A stretch of 64,000 nucleotides of DNA from Flavobacterium silvaticum (GTDB taxonomy: Bacteria > Bacteroidota > Bacteroidia > Flavobacteriales > Flavobacteriaceae), in contig NZ_JAAMPU010000107.1 in the NCBI RefSeq assembly GCF_012911565.1, positions 186,001 to 250,000 on the forward strand, written 5' to 3'. Positions 44,007-52,423 of the stretch are shown piece after piece; within the stretch, counting starts at the first letter, position 1; each line of letters starts with the position of its first letter. The translations under genes were made by a program, and so were the position numbers. Under the pieces are notes generated by a model that had not been told where the DNA came from, made no database searches, and worked only from the letters and a program-made list of their open reading frames with translations.

Positions 44007-44028
44007 GTTTGGAAAGTACATCGGATTC

Positions 44029-44036
44029 CAAAAATA
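44029..44036 (-). promoter_or_regulatory. -7 box of the PIG-L operon
   Basis: On the minus strand TATTTTTG lies 22 nt before the chosen PIG-L start, immediately after the preceding gene's terminator. No canonical -33 TTG is recognisable. Confidence 0.5.
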
Positions 44037-44037
44037 C

Positions 44038-44067
44038 AAAAAAGAGTGCCCGTATGGGACACTCTTT
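44038..44067 (-). terminator. Terminator of the small secreted protein gene
   Basis: On the minus strand AAAGAGTG pairs with CACTCTTT (44067-44060 with 44048-44041), with CCC/GGG extending the inner stem, followed by six T. It separates the paralogue pair from the PIG-L operon. Confidence 0.85.
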
Positions 44068-44100
44068 GGTTAAGCACATAAGATTTGGGGCAAAATCGGG

Positions 44101-44469
44101 TCAGTGCAATGAAGCGGTCATTTTCATGCGCTTCAGGTTTGTATAGGGATACTTTTTTCGGTGTTGGTCCAAAAACTGGACAGGATTGTCATCGTCATAA
44201 TCATTTATCGCCACATTCGATTTGTTAAAAAGGGAATAACCACGGTATCCGCTTGGGATTGAAGCAGTGGTAGTCCACTTCCCGTTTACTTTGTAAGTAA
44301 AGGTATTTTTCTCCATATCGAAATATGCCTCGAGGTTTGGGTAATAATAATACCTTATTTTACAATTGGTTTCAGGATCAAATTTTATCTTTTCATCGGC
44401 ATTCTGGGTAAACCCTTCAAAACCAGAAAGAACCAAAAACAGGACGAGCATTACTTTTACTGTTTTCAT
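44101..44469 (-). CDS. Small secreted protein, paralogue A
   Basis: A 122-residue exported protein: signal peptide MKTVKVMLVLFLVLSGFEGFTQ, then a mature domain with IRYYYYPNLEAYFDMEKNTF, YRGYSLFNKSNVAINDYDD and VQFLDQHRKKYPYTN. It shares this pattern with its upstream neighbour (45052-44636): Y-Y-Y-P-N-L-x-A-Y-F-D, R-G-Y-S, I-x-D-Y-D and H-x-K-x-x-P. The two are tandem copies and the family is unknown to me. The start is 21 codons inside the longest frame, at the signal peptide Met. Confidence 0.75.
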   Translation of the reverse strand: MKTVKVMLVLFLVLSGFEGFTQNADEKIKFDPETNCKIRYYYYPNLEAYFDMEKNTFTYKVNGKWTTTASIPSGYRGYSLFNKSNVAINDYDDDNPVQFLDQHRKKYPYTNLKRMKMTASLH

Positions 44470-44590
44470 ACTGTTGCATTTTGATGTGGTAAAGGTATAG
44501 AGTATTCGATAAAAAGCATAAAAAATCGACAAAATACACTAAATCGTTATATTTTGAAAGTAATTTCATTCAAATATAATTTTAGAAAAT

Positions 44591-44614
44591 AAAAAAACAG
44601 CCCTAAAGCTGTTT
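44591..44614 (-). terminator. Terminator of paralogue B
   Basis: On the minus strand AAACAGC pairs with GCTGTTT around a 6-nt loop and runs into seven T. It separates the two paralogous genes, so they can be expressed independently. Confidence 0.85.
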
Positions 44615-44635
44615 CTAAAATCTACAAGATCGTTA

Positions 44636-45052
44636 TTAATTGGAAGCAAGTATCTTATTATCTGATTCTTTAGTCGGCAATGGTTTTTTTGTAGAGTAAT
44701 TTGCCGGAAACGCTTTTTTGTGCGCTTCGAGTTTTTCATATGGTTCATCTCCATCGTAATCTGTTATTGGGACACGTTTTCCGTTGCTCATCGAGTAACC
44801 GCGCAATCCGTTCGGCAGGTTTGAAGATTCGATCCAATCCTGACCGTTTCTTGTGTATAGATAAGTAGAAGTAGTCCTGTCAAAATAAGCCTGAAGATTC
44901 GGGTAGTAAAAATAACGAACATTGATCAATTCGTTTTCAGAAGCCACACTAGCCAAATCTGTTTTGGTTTGCTCATTGGTTACGTATGGTTGAGCCGATA
45001 TCTGTAAAGTTGAAAAGGCTATAGCTGTGAGAAGGAGTGTCAAGGTTTTCAT
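44636..45052 (-). CDS. Small secreted protein, paralogue B
   Basis: A 138-residue exported protein with signal peptide LLLTAIAFSTLQISAQ. The mature part contains NVRYFYYPNLQAYFDRTTSTY, GLRGYSMSNGKRVPITDYD and YEKLEAHKKAFPANY, aligned block for block with paralogue A (44469-44101). The C-terminal tail is longer and rich in K, S and T. The two copies differ throughout, so the duplication is old. Both have their own terminators. Function unknown; the YFYYPNL...YFD core may be a small beta domain. Confidence 0.75.
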   Translation of the reverse strand: MKTLTLLLTAIAFSTLQISAQPYVTNEQTKTDLASVASENELINVRYFYYPNLQAYFDRTTSTYLYTRNGQDWIESSNLPNGLRGYSMSNGKRVPITDYDGDEPYEKLEAHKKAFPANYSTKKPLPTKESDNKILASN

Positions 45053-45162
45053 AGTTTTTGTCTTTATAATTTCTTATAGGACAAAGTAACGCCGACAATG
45101 ATGCCAGATTATTACACCTTTTCACCCCGCAAATTATACGGTTTACAGTTGAACAAATAATT

Positions 45163-45192
45163 GCGTAAATCGGGAGGAAAATCGTGTAAATC
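45163..45192. promoter_or_regulatory. 21-bp-spaced direct repeat upstream of paralogue B
   Basis: GCGTAAATC (45163-45171) and GTGTAAATC (45184-45192) are 9-bp repeats with one mismatch, 21 bp apart. They lie within the 216-bp intergenic region upstream of the secreted-paralogue gene. Spacing by two helical turns is typical of dimeric activators. Confidence 0.35.
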
Positions 45193-45268
45193 TTCAGTCG
45201 GTTTTATCGAATTACACCTAAGTCTTGAGAATAATTCAAATTAACTGGATTCGTGTGACTTCACCACT

Positions 45269-47092
45269 TTATTTATAATCGACGAATTCAGGCTTCGCAA
45301 ATTCAAAACTCATGAGTCCAAAATCCTCCGTACTGAAGGCATTGGTGGAATACATCCCGGCTTGTTCCGGCAAAGAAGGATAATAGGCAAACGATAGCTG
45401 GAACGAACTGAAAACCAGGTAATCGTTACTTATGATAAGGCCAACACCAATTTGCGAATAGGCCTTGCTTTTGGAAAAACCATGCTCGGCATCACCCAGC
45501 ATCCCGATAGAATACCTGAAAAAAGGATTCAAGCGAAATCCCAGCAGATCCCAGGGTGAAAAAGACTGTGTCTGGGTTGTGACAAGCCATTTCTTGGTTC
45601 CGTAAAACCCGGTGCTCCTAAATCCCGGTATGCCATCCTCCCCCAAAAGCGTCAGTTCGTCTCCCCATGAATCCTGCCTGCGGTTTCCCACGACCATCCG
45701 GCCTTTAAGGAATTGCCGGAACTTCCATTTTCCGGTTTCGAGCAAAGGCGTAAAATAGTCTGCCTGTACCACAAGGGCGCTTCGATTGGAAATGCCATCC
45801 CTGAAAAATGAGCCGACTTCAACATCATAGGCGAGATAGCCAATGTTGGTGTACCGGCCTTCGGACATCTTTAATCCTGCGTAGGTCTGTTGGCCCTGAT
45901 TTTTATATTGCAATCCGCCAACCAGGCCAAAGACACGACCAATAGGTACATCTTCGATGATTCCATAATTGAATAAATAATGATCCTGGATAAACTGACG
46001 CGAAGAAATTCCAAGGCCAATGAGGTAATTTTTCTCATCGGTATAAAACCTGGCCTGATCGTATTGTGGCAACGGACGATCGATGTAATTCAAATTATAA
46101 TAACGGGCCGATGTAATCAGGTTTGTTGTCCGCTCGCTTTCTGAATCGCCTTTGAACAATTGAATGGAATGTCCTGCCCAGAAATCAGATGCATTCGATT
46201 TGAACGATTGGTATTCACGAAGTCCTTGCGTATCCGGAACGCTGTCCCGCCGAAACCATTGATCAATATAGGCACCGGCGCCCCAACGTGCATAAGGAGA
46301 GAAAAACGGACGCTCAACACCTATGCTTTTGCGATATTGGCCATACAAATCGATGTTGTATTTTATATCGGTCCGGATATAGGTATTCAATATGTTAGGA
46401 ACCGTATAGTTAACGCTGTAAGCACTTCTTCCTTCGCCAAAATCCTGTTGGTATCTTTGGTAGACCTGATGGCCGATTCCTAGAAAATTACGCTCGGTAA
46501 GTTCGTAGCTCGCCTTTGTACCGGACAAAGCTGCATCAGGGACCAAACTCCAGGAATCCAATTCCCTAATGTCAATGTCTACCGAATCTTTATAAGGAGT
46601 AGGTATCGGACGAATAATGACGCGCCTTACGAACCGCTGTGCACGTATCAATCGTTCCGATTCCTTCACAAGCAATGAATCCAAAGGTTGTTTCCGCCTC
46701 AGCAATATAAGGTTCCAGATGGTAAGCTGCTTGGTTTTGAGGTGCATCCGGTTCCCGAACTTGGAAAGCGGCTTTTGTGGAAATCGGGTTGAATCCCTTT
46801 CGGAAAAACCAAAAGGATCGAGTGTGGTTATATTTATTTTGCGGATGATTTTTCCCTGGAATGCAGAAAAGCGGATGGCATCTTCCTGCTTTTTTTTCTG
46901 CAGCTTTTTAGGAGTCAACGGCTCAAAGATAAGTCCGTGGACGAATTTGGTGAACCGGCGTTTTTCCGAATACGATTGTATCCTTTTGTACATCGCGGCT
47001 GAATCCTGGGCTGTCTTTGTGTTTTCCTGCCCATAAACAGATAACACATTCAGTATCAGTAACAAAAAAATAAACGGCCGTTTCAGCAACAT
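45269..47092 (-). CDS. Omp85-superfamily (BamA/TamA-like) outer-membrane protein
   Basis: A 607-residue outer-membrane protein. Signal peptide to ~21 (LLLILNVLSVYGQ). The POTRA-like part (~85-190) contains KIIRKINITTLDPFGF and ERLIRAQRFVRRVIIRPI. A 16-strand-type barrel follows, with LTERNFLGIGHQVYQRYQQDF (first strands), LGEDGIPGFRSTGFYGTKKW (like the conserved loop 6 region R-G-x / F-R-G-F) and the C-terminal DFGLMSFEFAKPEF. Only one POTRA-like stretch is seen, fewer than BamA's five, so this is likely a TamA- or hemolysin-secretor-like relative specific to the group, of unknown cargo. Confidence 0.78.
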   Translation of the reverse strand: MLLKRPFIFLLLILNVLSVYGQENTKTAQDSAAMYKRIQSYSEKRRFTKFVHGLIFEPLTPKKLQKKKQEDAIRFSAFQGKIIRKINITTLDPFGFSERDSTRFPQKPLSKFGNRMHLKTKQLTIWNLILLRRKQPLDSLLVKESERLIRAQRFVRRVIIRPIPTPYKDSVDIDIRELDSWSLVPDAALSGTKASYELTERNFLGIGHQVYQRYQQDFGEGRSAYSVNYTVPNILNTYIRTDIKYNIDLYGQYRKSIGVERPFFSPYARWGAGAYIDQWFRRDSVPDTQGLREYQSFKSNASDFWAGHSIQLFKGDSESERTTNLITSARYYNLNYIDRPLPQYDQARFYTDEKNYLIGLGISSRQFIQDHYLFNYGIIEDVPIGRVFGLVGGLQYKNQGQQTYAGLKMSEGRYTNIGYLAYDVEVGSFFRDGISNRSALVVQADYFTPLLETGKWKFRQFLKGRMVVGNRRQDSWGDELTLLGEDGIPGFRSTGFYGTKKWLVTTQTQSFSPWDLLGFRLNPFFRYSIGMLGDAEHGFSKSKAYSQIGVGLIISNDYLVFSSFQLSFAYYPSLPEQAGMYSTNAFSTEDFGLMSFEFAKPEFVDYK

Positions 47093-47136
47093 AGAATCAA
47101 ATAAAGTCTGGCCGGAATTTATATAAAAGAGATGTA

Positions 47137-47526
47137 TTACTCTCCGATTTTTAATTTCTTTAAGAATTTGGATAGGATAGGGGCACCTTTTTCCTTGAGT
47201 TTATCGGTGCTTTTATAGGCTAAACTTGTGGCACCGGTCTGAGCCAATGTTCCCACAACTTTTCCTACCAAACCCGGCGTCGAACCCATAATCAGGTTTC
47301 GCGTAAGAAATCCGGCCCCCAGGCTTAATAGACTTTTCAATAATCCGGATTTTATGTCGGAATTCGAGAACGCATCCTTGACACCGTCTTTCAATAAATT
47401 CGCTGGGGTGAATTCCACTTTCACCTCATTCCATTGTTGAATAAGTGCGTCACGTTCACGGTTGCGCTTGACCGTGAGTTCCATGATAGCTAATTGGAGT
47501 TCTTCGTTATTTTTGAGCCCCTTCAT
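47137..47526 (-). CDS. Hypothetical protein of envelope-stress cluster
   Basis: A 129-residue protein. The N-terminal half is charged and helical (LQLAIMELTVKRNRERDALIQQWNEV); the C-terminal half is Gly/Ala/Leu-rich with moderate hydrophobicity (LLSLGAGFLTRNLIMGSTPGLVGKVVGTL) and may associate with the membrane. I do not recognise a named family, but the order YtxH - holin-like (YqjE) - this gene is one I recall for Bacteroidota. It overlaps the holin-like gene by 20 bp, so the two are co-translated. Confidence 0.72.
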   Translation of the reverse strand: MKGLKNNEELQLAIMELTVKRNRERDALIQQWNEVKVEFTPANLLKDGVKDAFSNSDIKSGLLKSLLSLGAGFLTRNLIMGSTPGLVGKVVGTLAQTGATSLAYKSTDKLKEKGAPILSKFLKKLKIGE

Positions 47527-47875
47527 TGTCTTTTTCTTTAAAAATGAGACGAACTATGTAGTCGTTAAGGAAGTTTTCGAGGAATGATTCCTTGGTAACA
47601 ATCAATATGATTCCAATGAGAAGATAAAATCCGGCAACAATCAGGAAACCATAATATAAATGACCTAAAGATTCGCCAATCCACAACGCGATCCCAAACG
47701 AAATCATGGTCACGAAAAACACAAAAATCAGGCTGATGATTATTGCCGAAGCTACCGATGAAAATACGTCCGTCCCTTTATCGATGGCCTTTAATTTATA
47801 AAGCTCGATGTTGGTTTTGGCAAATTCCTCGGCTTTCTGTGCCAGGTCTTTTACTATTTCGATTTTATCCTGCAT
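47507..47875 (-). CDS. Holin-like YqjE-family membrane protein
   Basis: A 122-residue inner-membrane protein of the 'phage holin family' (Actinobacteriophage-holin/YqjE type). A helical cytosolic N-terminus (VKDLAQKAEEFAKTNIELYKLKAIDKG) leads into two membrane helices (about 39-62 and 72-95). Despite the family name these are chromosomal proteins found next to YtxH-like genes and linked to envelope stress; there is no phage context here. It is middle gene of a three-gene operon. Confidence 0.82.
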   Translation of the reverse strand: MQDKIEIVKDLAQKAEEFAKTNIELYKLKAIDKGTDVFSSVASAIIISLIFVFFVTMISFGIALWIGESLGHLYYGFLIVAGFYLLIGIILIVTKESFLENFLNDYIVRLIFKEKDNEGAQK

Positions 47876-47896
47876 GGCAATTTTGTTTGATCCGGT

Positions 47897-48130
47897 CTAT
47901 TCAGCTTCCTGGGCTTCACGCTGGCTTTCGCGTTCTATTTCGTCCAGTTTTGAGGTCATCGCGTCAATCGACGAATTGTATTTGTCTTTGAGGTTTTTGA
48001 GGTAATCGCCGCCGTTATCGCGTAATTTGCGGCGCGTTTCAGATCCTTTGTCCGGTGCGATCAAAACACCCACTGCGGCTCCTACTGCGATTCCTATCAA
48101 CGTACTAAGTAAAATTTTTCCGGTGCTCAT
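47897..48130 (-). CDS. YtxH-domain protein
   Basis: A 77-residue protein: MSTGKILLSTLIGIAVGAAVGVLIAPDKGSETRRKL is the classical YtxH signature, a glycine/alanine-rich membrane helix ended by the L-x-A-P-x-K/x-G-x-E-x-R motif. A charged helix follows (KDKYNSSIDAMTSKLDEIERESQREA). YtxH proteins are small general-stress membrane proteins. The start is chosen 12 codons inside the longest frame because the family begins just before the helix. First gene of the YtxH - holin-like - hypothetical operon. Confidence 0.87.
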   Translation of the reverse strand: MSTGKILLSTLIGIAVGAAVGVLIAPDKGSETRRKLRDNGGDYLKNLKDKYNSSIDAMTSKLDEIERESQREAQEAE

Positions 48131-48224
48131 ACTATTGGTTTTAAAAACTAATGGAAAGTTAAGCAATGATTCCTATCCCACTTAGTAATATAATGGGAGA
48201 GTTTTATAGGATTAAGATACGATA

Positions 48225-48986
48225 TTACTTTTTCTTCTTGTCAGATTTTTCTTTTTCTTTTTTCTCAGCGGCTTCTTCTGCAGCTTCCCTGGCCTTTTCT
48301 TCTTTTTCTTTTTTGGCTTTTTCCTGTTTCCTGAAATAACCTCGGAGCAGGAAATTATGTTTGGCAGCCTCCATGTTCTGATCCAGCTTTTTGGTACTTG
48401 TCCGAAGGTTGACAATAGTCTTGTCGATATTTCCCGCCATGGTCGTATCGCGTATCAATCGGCCTAAAGTACCGCGTCCGGAATTGATATTCGTAAGCAT
48501 TTCAGATATTTCACCGGTTGCAACCGCTGCATTGTCGGCAGTAACCGAAAGGCTTTCGATGATAGCATCGGTTTCCGTCGGTTCGTTCGATGCGAGTAAC
48601 TGACGCTCCTTGATTACCGGCGAAGTGGGCGCACCGCTTGAAATGGTGATTATACGGTTCCCAATAATCCCTTCGGAACCAATCGACGCTTCGGAATCTG
48701 TCCGGATAAATTTCTGCACATCTTTCTTGATCAGCATTTCCACACGCACCGTCGTATCATTCTTGATGATGATTCCTTCCACTGTTCCCACGTTGATTCC
48801 TGAAAACCGTACGGTATTTCCAACCTGCAATCCGCTTACGTTCTTAAAATAGGCGAAAACCTGGAAACGCGGATCGAACAGGTTCTTTTGTCTTCCGATG
48901 AAAAATATCGCCAGGAAGAATAACGCGATCCCGGCTGTGATGAACAACCCCAATCTCACTTTATAATTATTGCTTTTCTCAGTCAT
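48225..48986 (-). CDS. mlaD: MlaD-like MCE-domain lipid-transport protein
   Basis: A 253-residue protein with one N-terminal membrane helix (YKVRLGLFITAGIALFFLAIFFIG) and an MCE domain (~40-120), with FAYFKNVSGLQVGNTVRFSGINVGTVEGI. A helical middle follows (ISEMLTNINSGRGTLGRLI, TIVNLRTSTKKLDQNME). The tail is strongly basic/acidic (EKAKKEKEEKAREAAEEAAEKK), a charged helix. MlaD is the periplasmic ring of the Mla complex that moves phospholipids between membranes. Start overlaps mlaF by 8 bp; the longer frame start would lie within mlaF. Confidence 0.9.
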   Translation of the reverse strand: MTEKSNNYKVRLGLFITAGIALFFLAIFFIGRQKNLFDPRFQVFAYFKNVSGLQVGNTVRFSGINVGTVEGIIIKNDTTVRVEMLIKKDVQKFIRTDSEASIGSEGIIGNRIITISSGAPTSPVIKERQLLASNEPTETDAIIESLSVTADNAAVATGEISEMLTNINSGRGTLGRLIRDTTMAGNIDKTIVNLRTSTKKLDQNMEAAKHNFLLRGYFRKQEKAKKEKEEKAREAAEEAAEKKEKEKSDKKKK

Positions 48987-49767
48987 GGCTTTTGGTTTTT
49001 TTGTCAGTTTTTCTTTTTGAATCGGCAAAGAAGGAACGTATGTAATCATCATCTGAATCTTCAAATTCATCAAGGCTTCCTTCTTTATAGACTTTTCCTT
49101 CTTTGAGCATTACAATGCGGTCGGCGGTTATGCGGACACACGGAATATCGTGGGTGATAATGATGGCCGCCGTATTAAGCTTCTTTTGCAGATCGCGGAT
49201 AAGTTCGCTGATTTCGACCGATGTCACCGGATCCAAACCAGTCGTCGGCTCATCATATAAAATGATTTCCGGATCTACGATGATGGTTCTCGCGAGCCCG
49301 ATCCGTTTTCGCATCCCGCCTGAAAGTTCCGATGGCATTTTGTCGATGGCTTCCGGCAATCCCACGTTTTCAAGTGCCTGTATGACTTTCTTCCCGATTT
49401 CGTCATTTTTCATTTCCGGAAAGATTCGTCTTAACGGAAATTCAAGGTTTTCACGAACGGTCATCGAATCGTATAATGCCGCACTTTGAAACAGGAAACC
49501 GATTCGTTTTCTAACATCGTTGAGTTCCTTTTCTTTGAGGTCGGTGATTTCCTGGTCAAATATTTTTATCTTGCCCGATTGTGGCTTAAGAAGTTTGACC
49601 ATGCATTTGATCAACACCGATTTTCCAGTTCCGGATTTTCCGAGAACGACCAGATTCTCTTTTTCATATACATCCAGATCGACACCCTGAAGCACCGGAT
49701 TTCCGCCAAAACCAATTTCAAGGTCACGGATTTCTACGATTTCTTTATTTGATTTAGGTGTTTTCAT
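48979..49767 (-). CDS. mlaF: MlaF-like ABC transporter ATPase
   Basis: A 262-residue ATP-binding subunit of the phospholipid (Mla) transporter. It has Walker A GKSGTGKS (43-50), Q-loop FLFQSAALYDSMTV, signature LSGGMRKRIGLAR (148-160), Walker B IILYDEPTTGLDP and the switch His in IIITHD (His 206). The C-terminus (SFFADSKRKTDKKTKSHD) is charged. It overlaps mlaE by 4 bp and mlaD by 8 bp, a single translated unit. Confidence 0.95.
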   Translation of the reverse strand: MKTPKSNKEIVEIRDLEIGFGGNPVLQGVDLDVYEKENLVVLGKSGTGKSVLIKCMVKLLKPQSGKIKIFDQEITDLKEKELNDVRKRIGFLFQSAALYDSMTVRENLEFPLRRIFPEMKNDEIGKKVIQALENVGLPEAIDKMPSELSGGMRKRIGLARTIIVDPEIILYDEPTTGLDPVTSVEISELIRDLQKKLNTAAIIITHDIPCVRITADRIVMLKEGKVYKEGSLDEFEDSDDDYIRSFFADSKRKTDKKTKSHD

Positions 49768-50594
49768 CGGATCAGGTCTGTTATTTGGACGGCAACCAAA
49801 TCCACAAGTATCACAAGGAACGATGCGGTCACGACGGCCGAATTTGCTGCAATCCCGACACTTTCGGTTCCACGGCCTGCATTGTATCCTTTATAGCATC
49901 CGACCAACCCGATTACCGTTCCGAAAAAGAACGATTTGAGTACGGCCGGTATAAAATCCATGAAACTTACGGAAGCAAATGCCTGTGAAATAAAAAGCGT
50001 CCAACTAATTGAACCTTTGATGTTCGCGCCCAACCAGCTTCCAATCAACCCCAAGCCATCCGCATAAAGTGCCAAAAGCGGAATCATCAATGTGGCGGCT
50101 AAAACGCGTGGTACAATGAGGAATCTGACCGGATTGACAGAAGAAACTTCCATGGCATCGATTTGTTCCGTAACCCGCATCGAACCTAATTCGGCACCCA
50201 TGCTCGAACCAATTTTCCCGGCACAGATCAAAGCGGTGATGACTGGCCCCATTTCACGAATGAGTGATACGGCAACCATTCCTGGCAATAAGCCTTCGGC
50301 ACCGAAATTTACCAATACCGGACGCGATTGAATGGTCAAGACCAGCCCGATTATAAGTCCCGTGACCGATATAAGCGTAAAGGATTTATTTCCGATCTCG
50401 AAACATTGCCGCAGGAATTCCCGGAATTCGAAGCCTCTTGCAAAAAAATTGCGGAATACACGCCCCAAAAACAGCGACACATCGGCCACACTGACGAGAA
50501 ATTTGCGCATGAATCTTCCTTGTTCCATGGTATTGTCATGAACCGCGATGGACTGCTTGCTGGCGTAACCTCTTATTTTACGAACGCTGCTCAT
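49764..50594 (-). CDS. mlaE: MlaE-like permease
   Basis: A 276-residue MlaE-family permease with about five or six helices. Hallmarks are LRQCFEIGNKSFTLISVTGLIIGLVLTIQ, LIREMGPVITALICAGKIGSSMGAELGSMRVTEQIDAMEV (the conserved E-x-G-P-x-x-x-A-x-x-x-A-G-R/K region and T-x-Q-I-D-A) and VLKSFFFGTVIGLVGCYKGYNAGRGTESVG. The start MSSVRKIRGY (28 codons inside the longest frame) overlaps the AI-2E transporter stop by 17 bp. With MlaF and MlaD it makes the inner-membrane lipid transport complex; MlaB and MlaC are not present here. Confidence 0.94.
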   Translation of the reverse strand: MSSVRKIRGYASKQSIAVHDNTMEQGRFMRKFLVSVADVSLFLGRVFRNFFARGFEFREFLRQCFEIGNKSFTLISVTGLIIGLVLTIQSRPVLVNFGAEGLLPGMVAVSLIREMGPVITALICAGKIGSSMGAELGSMRVTEQIDAMEVSSVNPVRFLIVPRVLAATLMIPLLALYADGLGLIGSWLGANIKGSISWTLFISQAFASVSFMDFIPAVLKSFFFGTVIGLVGCYKGYNAGRGTESVGIAANSAVVTASFLVILVDLVAVQITDLIR

Positions 50595-51780
50595 TGGTTT
50601 CTTCGGTTGTGGTTTTGGTGTATTCCAGTGTTGGATTTTCAGATGGCAATACCGCGGTTGTGTGTGCCGATTCTTCATCGTATCCGTAACGTGTCAGGCT
50701 GATCCGGTTCCATTGGTAATTCTTGGGCAAATCGTCCCCAAATAAATAACCCCAGGGTTCAAGCGGCTTGAAGTGATCGAAAATTACTTTGAGTATGGCA
50801 AAAAACGGAATCGCGAGGAACATTCCGGCAACTCCGGCAAGAGCGCCACCAATAATGATTCCGACAATCGAGACAAAGGCATTGATCTCTACCTTGGAAC
50901 TGACAATCATGGGAACCAATAAATTGTTATCGATCAACTGGACGACGACATTGACTATGATGACGCCGAAAATAAGTGAGAAATCGGTATTGGTAGAAAG
51001 TGATGCGACTATCGAAAGAACACCGGCAATCGTAATCCCGATGTAAGGAATGAGGTTCAACAAACCCGTAATGCATCCGAGCAATATGGCGTATTCCAGA
51101 CCGATAATCATAAAACCGGCACTCGTCAACACAGAAACCGCAATCATTTCTATCATCAATCCGATAATATAACTTTGGACCGATCCTTTGATTTTGATCA
51201 TAATATCTTCCAGAACCGGCTGATGTGGCTTTGTAACCAATTTGGCCAGGAATTTCATGAAATGGGTCCGGTAAAGAAGGAACAGGAAAGTGTAGATTGG
51301 AATCAGCACCAGGCTCAGCAACATATCTGAAACAGAAAGAAGCGTTGAACTTACGATCTCTTTCCCCGTTTGCATCGAATCTTTTGTGGCATCATTAAGC
51401 ATCTTTTGCTGTTCGCCTTTTGACAGGTTGAACTGGTCGTGTATGGCTTCCTGAAGATTCGCGATATGTATTGAGATGTTATGTTTTATTTTATCCCAGT
51501 CGTTTGCCATATCGGCAACCTGATAAGAGATAAACAGAAAAATGGCCACGACAATCAGGATCATAAATGCAACGGCAAATACAGAAGCTATGGCGTGTGG
51601 AAATTTCAGCTTCAGCCGTAAAAACCGCGCAATCGGACGCAGCAGTATGGCAAACAACAAAGCCATTCCAATTGGGACCAATATTCCCTGAGCGATGTAA
51701 ATCAATCCTAACGAAAGCACAAGTATGATTAAAATACTGGCTGTGCGCAACGGAAAAGGCATATCGTAATATCCGGCCAT
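50578..51780 (-). CDS. AI-2E family transporter (TqsA/YdiK-like)
   Basis: A 400-residue polytopic membrane protein: helices at about 12-45, 64-84, 155-172, 215-250 and 270-340, a long polar periplasmic segment (~85-145), and the typical LNLIPYIGITIAGVLSIVASL and NNLLVPMIVSSKVEINAFVSIVGIIIGGALAGVAG (the P-x-x-V/x-x-x-x-x-N-P-x... family core). Members export diverse small molecules or act as antiporters. It is first in the operon with mlaEFD; the link to lipid transport is unproven but the gene overlap of 17 bp suggests joint expression. Confidence 0.85.
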   Translation of the reverse strand: MAGYYDMPFPLRTASILIILVLSLGLIYIAQGILVPIGMALLFAILLRPIARFLRLKLKFPHAIASVFAVAFMILIVVAIFLFISYQVADMANDWDKIKHNISIHIANLQEAIHDQFNLSKGEQQKMLNDATKDSMQTGKEIVSSTLLSVSDMLLSLVLIPIYTFLFLLYRTHFMKFLAKLVTKPHQPVLEDIMIKIKGSVQSYIIGLMIEMIAVSVLTSAGFMIIGLEYAILLGCITGLLNLIPYIGITIAGVLSIVASLSTNTDFSLIFGVIIVNVVVQLIDNNLLVPMIVSSKVEINAFVSIVGIIIGGALAGVAGMFLAIPFFAILKVIFDHFKPLEPWGYLFGDDLPKNYQWNRISLTRYGYDEESAHTTAVLPSENPTLEYTKTTTEETNEQRS

Positions 51781-51889
51781 AAATGATTGTTTAGCTTGTC
51801 GGAAAATACCAACATAGCGAAATTCATCAATTAGGAAATGGGAGCTCTTACAATGCTGTCCGTAAAAATTACAGTATTTTCATATTAAA

Positions 51890-52423
51890 TTATTCCCCGT
51901 AAGTATCGTCGCTGTAGACTTTGACGATGGTGACTCCCTTTTGGAGCAGGAGGTTGTTGGGATACGTGATGATTTCACCTTGTTGGGTCCGGAGCAGAAC
52001 ATGGAACGTTCTGATGTCTTCTATTTCGGCCTCTATAGGAAAATCTTTGTCGTGTATCCGGATGATATCGCCAATCCTGAACGGAAAATTAAAAAGCAAT
52101 AAAACGCCCGATGTAATATTACTCAGTATAGACCATTGGGCAAAAAAAGCCACACCAATAACGGTAATGACAGCCGAAAGCGTCCCAATGATGCTTTTGG
52201 TTTCCACACCCCAGATAATGACAAGGGCGACCAAACAAATAAACACCAGCAAAGCACTTACATGACGAAGAACAAGATTGCTTCTGTGTTCGAGAACATC
52301 ACTGTCACGCGAAAACCTTTGGATTGCTTCTTTCGCCAGCATCCGTAAGGTTATGATGATGACAATCATGACCAATGTACTGATCAATTCGTGTCTGTGG
52401 TCGTTCAAAAATGCAATCATCAC
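51890..52423 (-). CDS. Small mechanosensitive-channel (MscS-like) protein
   Basis: A 177-residue MscS-family channel with helices at about 13-30 and 53-73, and the pore-helix/beta domain: LSAVITVIGVAFFAQWSILSNITSGVLLLF (TM3 with the A/G-pattern), FPFRIGDIIRIHDKDFPIEAEIEDI and LLRTQQGEIITYPNNLLLQK. This is a minimal MscS core: the N-terminal extra helices and most of the C-terminal cage are missing. It releases solutes at hypo-osmotic shock. The start overlaps the maf stop by 4 bp. Confidence 0.9.
   Translation of the reverse strand: MMIAFLNDHRHELISTLVMIVIIITLRMLAKEAIQRFSRDSDVLEHRSNLVLRHVSALLVFICLVALVIIWGVETKSIIGTLSAVITVIGVAFFAQWSILSNITSGVLLLFNFPFRIGDIIRIHDKDFPIEAEIEDIRTFHVLLRTQQGEIITYPNNLLLQKGVTIVKVYSDDTYGE

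Noticed and set aside
47507..47875. Prophage remnant suggested by the holin-family label
   Set aside because: The gene is part of a YtxH-holin-like envelope operon; no lysin, capsid, tail or integrase genes nearby.
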